Positions 1 to 9,725 are shown, numbered from the stretch's first letter. The stretch is DNA of 64,000 nt from Cesiribacter sp964504565 (GCA_964504565.1 CAZDEY010000004.1:1-64000); one strand, 5' to 3'. Program-made: numbers and translations. Notes: generated by a model from the sequence alone, not told the origin.

Positions 1-891
1 TTTAAGCCTTTTGTCTACGCCACCGCTATTGAAAACGGCTACAGCCCCTGCTTTCCTATTCTGGACGTAGAGAAAAGCTACCCTACCGGAGCAGGTTCGC
101 CACCTTGGCATCCAGAAAATTCCGATGGAAAATGGAGTGGTGAATACATTCCGTTAAGAACAGCCATGGCTACCTCCATGAACTCCATCACTGCTGAATT
201 AATGTACCGCATGAAGCCGGAGAACATTATAGGCCTAGCCCGCCGCATGGGTGTGGAAAGCCCGCTGGATCCGGTGCTGGCCCTGGCTTTAGGCATTAGC
301 GATGTAAAGGTGTACGAAATGGTAGGCGCCTACAGCACCTTTGTAAATAAAGGCGTATACACCAAACCCTTCTATATAACCCGCATTGAAGATAAGAACG
401 GCAATATTCTTTACCAGCCTCAGCCTAAGACCACCGAAGCCCTGAACGAAGAAACCGCCTACCTGATGGTGCATATGTTAAAAGGGGCGGCAGAAATTCC
501 CGGAGGCACAGCTTCCAGCTTATCTCCTCAATTGCTTAATAAAGTAGAAGTAGGAGGCAAAACTGGCACCACCCAAAACGGCTCGGACGGTTGGTTTATG
601 GGCATAACCCCGGAGTTGGTGGCCGGGGCCTGGGTAGGCGGCGATAACCGTAGCATTAGGTTCCGGAATTGGTATAGCGGCCAAGGTGCACGTACGGCTA
701 TGCCCATTTGGCAAAACTTTATGCTAAAGGTGTATAATGATCCTTCTTTAAAACTTAGCAAAGTAATTTTTGAGCAGCCACGCCAACCATTAAGTGTAGA
801 CCTTACTTGTGAAGAATTACCAAAAACTGATTCGGTAGGTTCATCTATAAATAAATTACCGCCACCAGATCCTAATCAGATAGATAATTAA
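1..891 (+). CDS. Penicillin-binding protein 1A family, C-terminal part (5' truncated)
   Basis: This is the transpeptidase end of a class A penicillin-binding protein, which cross-links peptidoglycan in the periplasm. The frame is open from the first base of the window. It starts at FKPFVYA, which normally follows the catalytic serine (GSTFKPF), so the SxxK serine lies just outside. The SxN motif is SMN at bases 175-183 and the KTGTT motif lies near 559-573. The N-terminal glycosyltransferase domain is missing only because the window starts here. uvrC follows 42 bases downstream on the same strand. The family call is firm; the exact PBP1 paralog is not determined. Confidence 0.9.
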   Translation, partial: FKPFVYATAIENGYSPCFPILDVEKSYPTGAGSPPWHPENSDGKWSGEYIPLRTAMATSMNSITAELMYRMKPENIIGLARRMGVESPLDPVLALALGISDVKVYEMVGAYSTFVNKGVYTKPFYITRIEDKNGNILYQPQPKTTEALNEETAYLMVHMLKGAAEIPGGTASSLSPQLLNKVEVGGKTGTTQNGSDGWFMGITPELVAGAWVGGDNRSIRFRNWYSGQGARTAMPIWQNFMLKVYNDPSLKLSKVIFEQPRQPLSVDLTCEELPKTDSVGSSINKLPPPDPNQIDN

Positions 892-933
892 ACATAAACC
901 GGCTATAAAGAGTAAAATGTATACCGCTTTAGT

Positions 934-2802
934 GTGCGTATTCCTATGCCCGAAGATACTAGTCCGTTAAATTCAGGATCTACCGAAAACCCTAGCCCGC
1001 CCCGAACCGAGGCTCCGGCCTACACGCCCGAGCAGCTTAGCCAGTTGCCCAATGAGCCGGGGGTGTATAAGTACTATAATGCCGAGCGACGGCTGATTTA
1101 CGTAGGTAAGGCTAAAAGCCTAAAAAAACGGGTAAGCAGCTACTTTACTAAGCAAAAAGGGGTCGATAGGAAAACGCGCCGCCTGGTTAGCGAAATCCGG
1201 TTTATTGAAATTACGCTGGTCAATAATGAGTTTGAAGCCCTTTTGCTGGAAAATAACCTGATAAAGGAAAACCAGCCTAAGTATAACATTCTGCTGCGCG
1301 ATGATAAAAGCTATCCCTACATTTGCGTTACCAACGAACGCTTTCCGCGAATTATCGCCATACGCCGCTACGAGCCCGATTTGGGTACCTACTACGGTCC
1401 TTTTGCCTCGGTAAAGGCCATGAACAACGTTTTCTATCTGCTCCGAAACCTATACCACATTCGTACCTGCCGCTATAACCTGAGTGAGGAGAATATACAG
1501 GCCGGCAAATTTAAGGTGTGCCTGGAATACCACATCGGCAACTGTAAAGGCCCATGCGAGGCCCTACAGAGCGAAGAAGATTATCTGCGCGAGGTAGAGC
1601 AGGCCGTTAATATCCTGAAAGGAAACTTAAGTACGCCCCGGCAATACTTTAAAGAACGTATGCAGGAGGCCGCCGGTCAGCTACACTTCGAGATTGCCCA
1701 GCGCTATAAAGATAAGTACGAACTGCTGGAGAAATACCACGCCAAATCGATGGTGGTGAACCCCAGCATAGCCGATGTGGATGTGTTTACGATTACCTCC
1801 GATGAAAAGCAGGCCTTTATAAATTACCTGAAAGTAATTAACGGCTCTATAATTGTTACCAAAACCGTAGAGGTTAAAAAGAAGCTAGAAGAAAGCGAGG
1901 CCGATATTTTAGCCTTGGTGATAGTAGAGATGCGCCAGCGGTACCGCAGCGACAGCCCGGAAATACTAACCAATAAAAGCCTGGAGGTTGACCTGGGAGA
2001 TATAAAAGTTAACGTGCCGCAGCGGGGCGATAAACGGCGGCTAGTAGAGCTTTCCCTGAAAAATTCTTTATACTATAAGAAGGACCGGCTTAATGAGCAG
2101 GAGGAGCAAAAGCAGAAGATCAATTTTGCGGTTACCCAACTTCAGAAAGATTTACAGCTAAAACACCCGCCCCTGCGCATTGAGTGCTTTGATAACTCCA
2201 ATATTCAGGGTACCAACCCGGTATCGGCCATGGTATGCTTTATAAACGGCCGGCCGGCCAAAAGCGAATACCGGCACTACAATATTAAAACCGTAGTTGG
2301 CCCTAACGACTTTGCCAGCATGCACGAGGTAGTTACCCGCCGCTACCGCCGGCTAATGGAAGAAAAGAAGGCTATGCCCGATCTAATTGTTATTGACGGG
2401 GGCAAGGGCCAGCTTAGTGCCTCGGTAGATGCGCTTAAGGAGTTGGGATTATACGGTAGCGTACCCATAATTGGTATTGCTAAGCGACTAGAAGAAATAT
2501 ACTTTCCTGAAGACCCCTACCCGCTACATATTGATAAAAAGAGCGAATCATTGAAGCTGCTGCAGCGCGCCCGCGACGAAGCCCACCGCTTTGCTATAAC
2601 CCACCACCGCCAGCGGCGCAGTAAGGGAGCCTTCCTGAGTCAACTGGAAACCATACCGGGCGTAGGCGAGGCTACGGTTAGCAAATTATTACAAGAATAC
2701 CGGAGCGTTCAGAAAATTAAAGAAGCCAGCCTAGAAGAACTGAGCAAGCACGTAGGCAAGCGCAAAGCTAAGATTGTGTCAGATGGCCTTAAAGGTGATT
2801 AA
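934..2802 (+). CDS. uvrC: UvrABC excinuclease subunit C
   Basis: UvrC makes both incisions around bulky DNA lesions after UvrB loading. The GIY-YIG nuclease begins near residue 43 (GVYKYY, then IYVGKA), followed by a UvrB-interacting region. The second nuclease domain contains IECFDNSNIQGT and DLIVIDGGKGQL. The C-terminus carries helix-hairpin-helix sequence (IPGVGEATVSKLL). At 622 aa it has normal length, but about 38 Pro/Ser-rich residues precede the nuclease, more than usual. The open frame starts at GTG 934; ATG 946 four codons later is an equally plausible start. No terminator is evident downstream. Confidence 0.97.
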   Translation: MRIPMPEDTSPLNSGSTENPSPPRTEAPAYTPEQLSQLPNEPGVYKYYNAERRLIYVGKAKSLKKRVSSYFTKQKGVDRKTRRLVSEIRFIEITLVNNEFEALLLENNLIKENQPKYNILLRDDKSYPYICVTNERFPRIIAIRRYEPDLGTYYGPFASVKAMNNVFYLLRNLYHIRTCRYNLSEENIQAGKFKVCLEYHIGNCKGPCEALQSEEDYLREVEQAVNILKGNLSTPRQYFKERMQEAAGQLHFEIAQRYKDKYELLEKYHAKSMVVNPSIADVDVFTITSDEKQAFINYLKVINGSIIVTKTVEVKKKLEESEADILALVIVEMRQRYRSDSPEILTNKSLEVDLGDIKVNVPQRGDKRRLVELSLKNSLYYKKDRLNEQEEQKQKINFAVTQLQKDLQLKHPPLRIECFDNSNIQGTNPVSAMVCFINGRPAKSEYRHYNIKTVVGPNDFASMHEVVTRRYRRLMEEKKAMPDLIVIDGGKGQLSASVDALKELGLYGSVPIIGIAKRLEEIYFPEDPYPLHIDKKSESLKLLQRARDEAHRFAITHHRQRRSKGAFLSQLETIPGVGEATVSKLLQEYRSVQKIKEASLEELSKHVGKRKAKIVSDGLKGD

Positions 2803-2967
2803 TTAGACCGCGTCGCGAATGCGCTAATGTAAAAGTGATAGGCTGCTGCAGTGCTATGCTGTTAATACACAAATATTGGCCACTTATACTTAGCCTCACA
2901 AACAATAAAATTAGCAGATTCCCCTAGAATTTGTTCCGTTACCTCCACAAATTCGGGGAATGACGGC

Positions 2968-3016
2968 TAACCTCTAACCTCTAACCTCTAACCTCTAACC
3001 TCTAACCTCTAACCTC
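2968..3016. repeat. Tandem heptamer array, seven copies of TAACCTC
   Basis: Seven exact consecutive copies of the 7-mer TAACCTC lie between the convergent uvrC and gldN genes, followed by ACTAACTCACC. The unit is the reverse complement of GAGGTTA, a word seen in the other degenerate spacer repeats of this window (for example near 45465 and 56626). Confidence 0.9.
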
Positions 3017-3040
3017 TAAAACTAACTCACCAAAATCAAA

Positions 3041-3064
3041 AAGGCTACCCATACGAGTAGCCTT
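3041..3064 (-). terminator. Rho-independent terminator after gldN
   Basis: The 8-bp perfect stem AAGGCTAC/GTAGCCTT has an 8-base loop. On the minus strand it is followed by TTTTTGATTTTG, as expected for an intrinsic terminator ending the gldKLMN transcript 26 bases past the gldN stop codon. Confidence 0.75.
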
Positions 3065-3089
3065 CTTTCAGATGTTATGAACGTGTGGA

Positions 3090-4001
3090 TTAGAATTCCC
3101 AAAGTTCGTGCTCCATTTCCAGAAGCTGCTGCTCAATCCACTGACTGGCCATAAGACCGTCTTTAGGGCTACGGTTGTATATATCAACCAGGTAGCTATC
3201 GTCAGGGTTGGCAACTTTTACAATACGGCCGTTGAATAAACGTAAGGTAAACGCATCGGCCAAATTAAGGTGTCCGGCATTGTTCTGTGGGTTAAACCAG
3301 ATGGCTTCACCCGGCATACTGCGGAACAATTGCTCAACATCCTTATACTTAAATACCGCAACTTCACGAATTAGGCCGGTTTCAAACTTAGAAGCCGGAA
3401 TAATTAGTTTCACGGACTGGATATCCCAGTACAGGCGGCTGCGGCGCTTATCAAAGATCATCTCTTCCATAAGCTCCATAATATTTACCTCGCGAGGTAG
3501 GAACTCAATACCGGAAGGTACACCAGCGGCACCCGCTGGATCGCCCATAGCCTGGGCTGCCCCTGCTTTATTATCCGTAGACTCTTCGCCCCAGCCACTA
3601 TCGTCCCAGCCACTGCTGGCCGTTTCTTCAGAAAAGCCCATCGCTTTTTCTTCTTCGGTTAAACCAGCGGCCTGATTAGGCACCTGTAACTTCTCTAGAA
3701 AATCCTCTCGGCTCATACGAGTTTTCAGGGAGTCGTTTGCATACGGAGTAAGTACACCGGCTTTTACCGCTTCGATAAGAATTTTGCTTATCTCGTTGTT
3801 AAAGGCAAAGAACGGTTTGTTCTGCTTTTCGTTTAAGTCGATTCGGCGCCAAACTTTTTTCTTCAGCAATATATCCGACTCGCGTATAGGGTTAACGGAA
3901 TTTTCGTTGTACTCCATGCTTTGCTCCTGCGCTACCGTAGGTACGGCCGTCGCCAGGCAAAGTGCCAATCCCGCTGCTATTCCAATCTTTTTCATAAACA
4001 C
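3090..4001 (-). CDS. gldN: Gliding motility / type IX secretion protein GldN (PorN)
   Basis: GldN is a periplasmic component of the type IX secretion system that forms a ring with the lipoprotein GldK under the outer membrane. The 303-aa product has a signal peptide (residues 1-24, ending TVAQ) and the family opening with paired arginines and lysines (KKKVWRRIDL), then NKPFF. A Gly/Ser/Asp-rich linker near residues 125-165 is probably unstructured. It is last in the order gldK-L-M-N, 23 bases after gldM. Assignment rests on family sequence features and operon position. Confidence 0.93.
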   Translation of the reverse strand: MFMKKIGIAAGLALCLATAVPTVAQEQSMEYNENSVNPIRESDILLKKKVWRRIDLNEKQNKPFFAFNNEISKILIEAVKAGVLTPYANDSLKTRMSREDFLEKLQVPNQAAGLTEEEKAMGFSEETASSGWDDSGWGEESTDNKAGAAQAMGDPAGAAGVPSGIEFLPREVNIMELMEEMIFDKRRSRLYWDIQSVKLIIPASKFETGLIREVAVFKYKDVEQLFRSMPGEAIWFNPQNNAGHLNLADAFTLRLFNGRIVKVANPDDSYLVDIYNRSPKDGLMASQWIEQQLLEMEHELWEF

Positions 4002-4024
4002 CTGTTTTAATAACTATCAATCAC

Positions 4025-5608
4025 TTAGTTCAACGGAATAGTAAAGGTTTTAGATCCCATCGGAACATCAATTACGTTGTCCCGGAAATTCATACGCTGA
4101 ACTTTATTCACTTCAATTACATAACGATCACCCGGCTTAGCTTTAGATACCAAGCTGCTAAGGTTAGCATTTGGTCCGTTTACCGTCATTGGTGGGGCAA
4201 CCGGACGGCTACCGCGAGCCAAAGTTACTGTATATTCGGTTACTCTAAAGCGAGCATCTTTAGGCAAGAACTGCTTAAAGCTTTCGTCCGACTCGGCTTG
4301 CATAGTAAGCGAACGAAGGCTGCTAGCCGAAACGCCCTGCTTCATGTTAACCTCACGGCCACCCGATGTTGGGATAATTTCCGGCTTAGGCACGCGGCGC
4401 ACACCAAATTTCTCCGAACCGATAGTATTACCGTTGCTGCTTACTGTAAGGGTAACTTCAGCCGCGCTTGGCACTACAGTTACCATACCTTTTTTAGAAC
4501 CTTGGTAAGTTGCTGCACCACTAGCTGAGAAGTTAGGGTTATATGTATTACCCAAAGCCGGTACCTGAACGTTTAGTTCATTACCACATTGTAAGTACAA
4601 GGCCTGCACCGAAGCCGACTGGATCTGGATAACCGGCTTAGCAACAAAGTACTCAATGTTGTTAGAGTAAGTAGTATCGCGGCCACCCGGAAGGGTTACT
4701 TTAATATCAGCCTTGTAGGTTTTACGAGCCAGGCCTTCTTCGTTGTAGTCACCAGGGGTGGCCGGAAGTTTAACTTCGCCCATACCGTCAGCGCCAACTT
4801 TTACCTTATTGCCGTTAACAAACATATCCGGCGAAATAGATGAAGAAGAGGCTGCAATAAACATTTTAGCTTCGTAGTTAGTACCGGCAGCTACCACCTT
4901 AGATTCAGGAAGTACCATAGGTACAATTTTATCGAACTTAACGTCTTCGGCACCTACTTTAGCAGCCAGTGCGTCTAATGCTTCCTGCTCGCGGGCCAAA
5001 ACCTCAGTTTCGAACTGGGTAATAGTAGCCAAACCGGCAACCATTGGCGTATGCGAGAAGTTAAGGGTAGCAAAATCCTTATTGTTCTGATCGGGATTAT
5101 CTTTGAAGATAGGGTGATCGGCACCATCGTACGCAATTGGCGAAACGTTAGTACCGGCAGTCTGGTTCAGGTAGCTTACGTACCCGTTTAGCTTATCCTT
5201 CAACTCAGCACCTTTCTTCTCGTTAATCATCATATTGGCCAGAACTTCTTCGTCCTTAAGCCCCTTAGGAGTACCATTTTCCCTACCGCCGGTAGCTTCA
5301 ATAATGTTCTCCTTCATTTGGTCTAATTCGCTCAATAATGCCTGGGTTTTGGCCCGTACATCAGCGGCTACATTTAGCACCTTTACGTCGCCGTCGCGAT
5401 TACCGGAATCATCGACCTGCTTCTTTATTTTCTGTAGCGTTTCGTTGTTATTAGAAACGGTTTGCGCTACTGAGTTTTCAAGGCTCTTGTTCATGAAGAA
5501 GAACTTATCTAGTACTGCACCACTTACCTGCAGCGCTAGTAGCGCCAGCAGTACCAGGTACATCATACCAATCATCTTCTGCCTTGGTGTTTCCTTTCCT
5601 CCTGCCAT
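4025..5608 (-). CDS. gldM: Gliding motility / type IX secretion protein GldM (PorM)
   Basis: GldM is the periplasmic shaft protein of the type IX motor; its single N-terminal transmembrane helix sits in the GldL bundle and its body reaches GldK/GldN. The 527-aa product begins with the family signature GGKETPRQKMIGMMYLVLLA and has a helix at about residues 13-33, a helical domain, then beta-rich domains to the C-terminus. There is no cleaved signal peptide. It lies 35 bases after gldL and 23 bases before gldN. Confidence 0.96.
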   Translation of the reverse strand: MAGGKETPRQKMIGMMYLVLLALLALQVSGAVLDKFFFMNKSLENSVAQTVSNNNETLQKIKKQVDDSGNRDGDVKVLNVAADVRAKTQALLSELDQMKENIIEATGGRENGTPKGLKDEEVLANMMINEKKGAELKDKLNGYVSYLNQTAGTNVSPIAYDGADHPIFKDNPDQNNKDFATLNFSHTPMVAGLATITQFETEVLAREQEALDALAAKVGAEDVKFDKIVPMVLPESKVVAAGTNYEAKMFIAASSSSISPDMFVNGNKVKVGADGMGEVKLPATPGDYNEEGLARKTYKADIKVTLPGGRDTTYSNNIEYFVAKPVIQIQSASVQALYLQCGNELNVQVPALGNTYNPNFSASGAATYQGSKKGMVTVVPSAAEVTLTVSSNGNTIGSEKFGVRRVPKPEIIPTSGGREVNMKQGVSASSLRSLTMQAESDESFKQFLPKDARFRVTEYTVTLARGSRPVAPPMTVNGPNANLSSLVSKAKPGDRYVIEVNKVQRMNFRDNVIDVPMGSKTFTIPLN

Positions 5609-5643
5609 AATTTAATCTGATATAATTAAGGTTAGAGATTTAA

Positions 5644-6486
5644 TTAATTGTTACGAGGAGCTTGTTGTTGAGCACCACCGCGCATAGCCGTTAGCATACT
5701 GCCGTACACATTATTTAGTGAACTTAGGTTAGTAGTTAATGAAGAAAGCTCTTTCTTGAAGTTTTCGCTTTCCTTACTAGCCTGCGCCATATTATCCATA
5801 GCAGCCGAAATGCTACCGTAGAATTTGTTCATTGCCTTAACGTGGCTGTTAGCATCCTGAAGCTCCATTTCATAAACCGCATTTAGAGCACCTAAGTTCT
5901 TGGTAACGGTTTGAACCTGAGTATGGTAAGCTTTAGCATCTTTGCTAGCATCGGCCATAGAACCCATAGCTTGTACCGTAGTAGCGTAGCTCTTGTTCAT
6001 GTCAACCAACGACTTGGAAGCAGCCTGTACGTTTTTAGAGTATTCTTCCGTAGCTACTGCGGCATTGCTAAGCGTTCCCATTTGTTTAGTGCTGGTAGCC
6101 AGGCTATTTAACCCCTGGCCAAGGCTTTGAATAAGCTCCGGGCCAATTTTATTGCTTTCCAGCATGTGGTCTAATTTCTTAGTAATAGAACCTTGGTCGG
6201 GTGCACCTTTAGCAGCTAAGCGGTTGGTAGGAACTCCGTCCCAGTCATCACCTAGTTCAGGGTATACGCGGCTCCAATCTACTTCGGCGTGCTTAGGTTC
6301 AAATGCACTTAAAAAGAATATCAACGCTTCGGTACCAAGGCCTACTATTAGCATTTCGTTTGCACCCGGCCAGTGAAGGATTTTGAATAGGGCACCTATA
6401 ATTACTACTGCACCACCAATACCGTAGATTTTTGGCATTATAGAACTATAAAGCAGATCCATGAAGCCACCGTTTTTCTTGCTCAT
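5644..6486 (-). CDS. gldL: Gliding motility / type IX secretion protein GldL (PorL)
   Basis: GldL is the inner-membrane protein that, with the GldM helix, uses the proton gradient to power type IX secretion and gliding. Two transmembrane helices lie at about residues 14-34 and 40-60, separated by the family motif LFKILHWPGA. A long Ala/Ser-rich helical cytoplasmic tail follows, with repeated heptad-like blocks (AMGSMADASKDAKAY, AMDNMAQASKESENF). At 280 aa its tail is longer than in short GldL homologs. Confidence 0.95.
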   Translation of the reverse strand: MSKKNGGFMDLLYSSIMPKIYGIGGAVVIIGALFKILHWPGANEMLIVGLGTEALIFFLSAFEPKHAEVDWSRVYPELGDDWDGVPTNRLAAKGAPDQGSITKKLDHMLESNKIGPELIQSLGQGLNSLATSTKQMGTLSNAAVATEEYSKNVQAASKSLVDMNKSYATTVQAMGSMADASKDAKAYHTQVQTVTKNLGALNAVYEMELQDANSHVKAMNKFYGSISAAMDNMAQASKESENFKKELSSLTTNLSSLNNVYGSMLTAMRGGAQQQAPRNN

Positions 6487-6527
6487 TGTCGTAAAATTTT
6501 AAGAATAATTGTGAAGAAGTTTAACTT

Positions 6528-7571
6528 TTAGAATTCAAGGTCAGTTGAGCGACCAATGTGGGTCATGGCACAACGGAAGCCTATATAAGAACGAGCTGAA
6601 TCCTCATACTCGAAGCTGCGGGTACCGGTTTGCAGGAAGTACGATACGTCTTTCCAGCTACCACCGCGCACTACTTTACGAGGCTCGTTTTCATCAAAAT
6701 AAGTTGGGTTTAAGTCCCATACCAGCGGCACTGAAGCCGGGTTGTAGGCATCTTCGCACCACTCAGCCACGTTACCACTCATGTCGTACAGGCCGTAGTC
6801 GTTAGCAAAGTAGCTTTGTACCGGGGCGGTATAGGCAAAACCATCATCGTAGTAGTTACCGCGGCCGGGCTTAAAGTTAGCCAACATACAGCCTTTGGCA
6901 TTACGCACGTAAGGGTTACCCCAAGGGTAGGTTGCCATATCGCGGCCACCGCGCGAGGCGTATTCCCACTCAGCCTCCGAAGGTAAGCGGAACATCGGCA
7001 TTACAAAGTCGCCGTTGCTGGTGCGGTACGCATTTAAGTAATCGGTACGCCACTTGGTAAATACCTTGGCCGCCTGCCAGTCAACACCTACCACCGGGTA
7101 GTCGTCAAATGCGGGGTGCATATAGTAGTATTCAGTTAGTGGATCGCCCATGTGGTGGGTAAAGTCAATCATCCAGACAGTAGTATCCGGATAAAGCTCC
7201 TCCATAATGAAATCTTCACCAAGGGTACTGGTGGAGTCCTCAAGCATAGCATCTACGAACTGGCGATACTCGTTGTTCGTGATTTCGGTATCGTCCATAT
7301 AGAAGCTACCGATGGTAATCTGCTTGTTGAAGTTAATTTGAGTAGCGGCAACGTCTTCTTCGGCCTGGCCCATGTGGAACGTACCAGCCGGCACGGTAAC
7401 CATACCGTAAGGTACCGTAGGCACCCAGCCTTCCCGGCCCTGCACACCAACTAGTTCGCCGTAATCTTCGCCGGACCCGCCGCCGAATAAACCACAGCTT
7501 TGCATAGAGGCTGTAGCGGCCAAAAACGCAACGAAGGTTGCTGCTTTCCTGAGGGATAGCATATTATTCAT
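6528..7571 (-). CDS. gldK: Gliding motility lipoprotein GldK (PorK)
   Basis: GldK is the outer-membrane lipoprotein of the GldKN ring of the type IX system. The start was set at ATG 7571 (MNNMLSLRK); ATG 7592 and 7562 are alternatives. The signal peptide ends in the lipobox SMQS-C. The body is a formylglycine-generating-enzyme-like fold: MVTVPAGTFHMGQ, then DETEITNNEYRQFVD, RLPSEAEWEYA and a C-terminal GGSWKD...IGFRCAM. Members of this group are structural rather than catalytic. It is first of the gldKLMN cluster, about 180 bases after porP/sprF. Confidence 0.94.
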   Translation of the reverse strand: MNNMLSLRKAATFVAFLAATASMQSCGLFGGGSGEDYGELVGVQGREGWVPTVPYGMVTVPAGTFHMGQAEEDVAATQINFNKQITIGSFYMDDTEITNNEYRQFVDAMLEDSTSTLGEDFIMEELYPDTTVWMIDFTHHMGDPLTEYYYMHPAFDDYPVVGVDWQAAKVFTKWRTDYLNAYRTSNGDFVMPMFRLPSEAEWEYASRGGRDMATYPWGNPYVRNAKGCMLANFKPGRGNYYDDGFAYTAPVQSYFANDYGLYDMSGNVAEWCEDAYNPASVPLVWDLNPTYFDENEPRKVVRGGSWKDVSYFLQTGTRSFEYEDSARSYIGFRCAMTHIGRSTDLEF

Positions 7572-7614
7572 AACACCTAAATTGTTTAACATCTATTTCA
7601 CACCTGCAACAACC

Positions 7615-7622
7615 CAAAATTA
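7615..7622 (-). promoter_or_regulatory. Candidate -7 box upstream of gldK
   Basis: On the minus strand this reads TAATTTTG, an exact match to the Bacteroidota -7 consensus TAnnTTTG, 22-43 bases upstream of the possible gldK starts. A TTG lies upstream, but its spacing of about 25 bases is longer than the usual 19-21, so the -33 element is uncertain. Confidence 0.35.
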
Positions 7623-7771
7623 GTAGGCTCGTTGCTTCTTTCCTTATCAATACTCCGCCAAATCTGCACCTTGTAATATTTTGACGGAATTACTATTAAT
7701 TAACACACCTTAACTAGAACACACCTTTACTAGTTCCGTTTTAGCAACGTAAACTATTGACTATTATTGAA

Positions 7772-8719
7772 TTAATCGTGGCGAAATCTGGGATTTCTTA
7801 TCACCTTGCCTTCATTTGGTTTAGCATTGGGTAAGGTATAGCTTAACAAAATCTCGTGCGAGGTTGCCGCTTTAGCATCCCTACCCTTAAATGTAAAGTC
7901 AAAGGAATAGCCCAAACGCAACGATTTATCCTTTAGTACGCTATAGCCGGTAATAATGTTTACCGCATCGCCCTGGCGCACGGCCAAGCCGCCCCAGTAC
8001 TTTTCGTCGTAATTTACTATAGTAGAAAGGGTAAAACTTAGCGTATTGAAATCGGAATACACTAGCACGGAAGGCGTAATTAGTACCTTTCGGCCGTAAC
8101 CATCGTAGTCGTAGCCAAATATCACGTTCATGTGGGTAGTAAGAGGGTCGGTAGAAAGGTCTTCCGCGTAGTTAAACTCTTTTTGCAGAAGGTGCGAGAA
8201 GGCTACCCCACCAAAAATTTTCTCGGAACGGGCAAATACCCCGGCCCCAAAGTCGGGCTGAACCTCGTACTGCTGATCGAGTTGTAGTAACGGGTCATCA
8301 ATATTATTAGGTCGGTACTGCTCCGTGTCAATACTTTTGGCTATTACCCCGGCCCTAACCCCAAAACTGATTTTGGTTTCCAGTTCTTTAATATGCAGAT
8401 GGTAGGCGTAAGAACCCTGGGCCTGAAGGTTAGACTGAGCCCCTACTCTATCTTGAGCAAAGTGCAAACCACCCCCACTGCTTAACCGGTATATAGGCGT
8501 AGTGAAGGATACCATTTGGGTTTTCGGCGCAAATCCGTTACCTAACCATTGGGTACGGTGTACAGCCGTAAGTTTAGTTACCCCTTCTACCCCGGCATAG
8601 GCCGGGTTAAAGAATAACATATTAGAAGTGTATTGGGTAAATTGAACATCTTGCTGCGCTTGGGCGTGGTGTAAACCCAAACCAAAACACAGAATAAATG
8701 CAGCGTAAAGTTTCTTCAT
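7772..8719 (-). CDS. PorP/SprF family type IX secretion outer-membrane protein
   Basis: Members of this family are outer-membrane beta-barrels that partner the type IX system and anchor secreted adhesins or the GldKN ring. The start was set at ATG 8719 (MKKLYAAF), which gives a clean signal peptide ending AQAQ; the frame is open to 8743. The mature N-terminus has the diagnostic QDVQFTQYTSNMLFFNPAYAG. The rest alternates short amphipathic strands, as in barrels. It lies directly before gldK on the same strand, as is common for a type IX core member. Confidence 0.92.
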   Translation of the reverse strand: MKKLYAAFILCFGLGLHHAQAQQDVQFTQYTSNMLFFNPAYAGVEGVTKLTAVHRTQWLGNGFAPKTQMVSFTTPIYRLSSGGGLHFAQDRVGAQSNLQAQGSYAYHLHIKELETKISFGVRAGVIAKSIDTEQYRPNNIDDPLLQLDQQYEVQPDFGAGVFARSEKIFGGVAFSHLLQKEFNYAEDLSTDPLTTHMNVIFGYDYDGYGRKVLITPSVLVYSDFNTLSFTLSTIVNYDEKYWGGLAVRQGDAVNIITGYSVLKDKSLRLGYSFDFTFKGRDAKAATSHEILLSYTLPNAKPNEGKVIRNPRFRHD

Positions 8720-8897
8720 ATAAGCCTCCGGATAAACCAGCATATTAATATAACGAAAAATCCGGATGTTACCGGATACGTACGCAATTTAACAAGCTTA
8801 CACAGTAAAGGGTACAAGATGTAATATTAAAGGTATATTAACCTGATTTACAGCTTGTACCCCCTAGGCTATTACAGGATAGCTTTATAAGATTTCT

Positions 8898-9698
8898 CTA
8901 CTTAATTTTATTGGCTTTTTTAATATAAAGCTCAATTGCACCGGTCATGGAAGGCGCGTTTGGCTGCGGGGCTTCAATATCCAGGTGCAAGCCGGCATCG
9001 CGAACGGCCTTGGCAGTAGTTGGACCAAAGGCTGCAATGCGGGTATTATTTTGCTGAAATTCCGGGAAATTTACCAACAAGCTATTAATACCCGATGGGC
9101 TAAAGAACGCTATAATATCGTAGTACACATCATCCAGGTCAGAAAGATCGCTGGCTACGGTACGGTACATTATAGCCTCGGTAAAGCTTATTTTATTTTT
9201 TTCCATGAAATCCGGAATATCGTCTTTCCGGATATCCGAGCAGGGGAATAAGTACTTCTCGTTCTTATGCTTTTTAATAATTTCTATTAGATCGGTAGCA
9301 GTGCGATAGCCGGTAAATACTTTCCGTTTTCTTACTACTATATACTTTTGCAGGTAATTAGCGGTTTGTTCCGATATACAGAAGTACTTCATATCGGCCG
9401 GAACTTCAATTTTCAGTTCCTTGCAAATAGTAAAAAAATGGTCAACCGCATTACGACTGGTAAAAATAACCGCCGTATGGCTAAGAATATCAACTTTTTG
9501 CTTCCTGAACTCCTTTACATCAACCGGATCTACCTGAATGAAAGGGCGGAAGTCAACCTTAATGTTGTACTTCTTAGCTAACTGAAAATACGGCGACTTG
9601 CTGTCGCTTGGCTTTGGTTGAGAAACCAGTATGCTCTTCACTTCCCTAAGCGGGGTTTCAGCCGTAGTGGCGGCTGCTGCTTGCTTTTGTTTGCTCAT
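8898..9698 (-). CDS. hemD: Uroporphyrinogen-III synthase-like protein (HemD family)
   Basis: HemD closes hydroxymethylbilane into uroporphyrinogen III in haem synthesis. The 266-aa product has the two-lobed HemD pattern: VKSILVSQPKPSDS, then HTAVIFTSRNAVDHFF, and IIAFFSPSGINSLL with IAAFGPTTAKAV near the C-terminus. A lysine/alanine-rich N-terminal extension of about 18 residues precedes the domain. It sits 27 bases after a DUF4271 gene, a pairing usual in Bacteroidota next to type IX genes. The family is divergent, so catalytic activity is inferred. Confidence 0.85.
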   Translation of the reverse strand: MSKQKQAAAATTAETPLREVKSILVSQPKPSDSKSPYFQLAKKYNIKVDFRPFIQVDPVDVKEFRKQKVDILSHTAVIFTSRNAVDHFFTICKELKIEVPADMKYFCISEQTANYLQKYIVVRKRKVFTGYRTATDLIEIIKKHKNEKYLFPCSDIRKDDIPDFMEKNKISFTEAIMYRTVASDLSDLDDVYYDIIAFFSPSGINSLLVNFPEFQQNNTRIAAFGPTTAKAVRDAGLHLDIEAPQPNAPSMTGAIELYIKKANKIK

Positions 9699-9725
9699 AC
9701 TCTACTACAGTTTTACCGCTGGCAA

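Noticed and set aside
2968..3016. CRISPR array
   Set aside because: The repeat unit is 7 bp without spacers, so it is a tandem microsatellite; the same applies to the arrays at 21751-21806 and 56103-56151.
3208..3675. 155-aa plus-strand frame
   Set aside because: It lies entirely antisense to gldN, has no start context or family similarity, and mirrors the codon pattern of the real gene.
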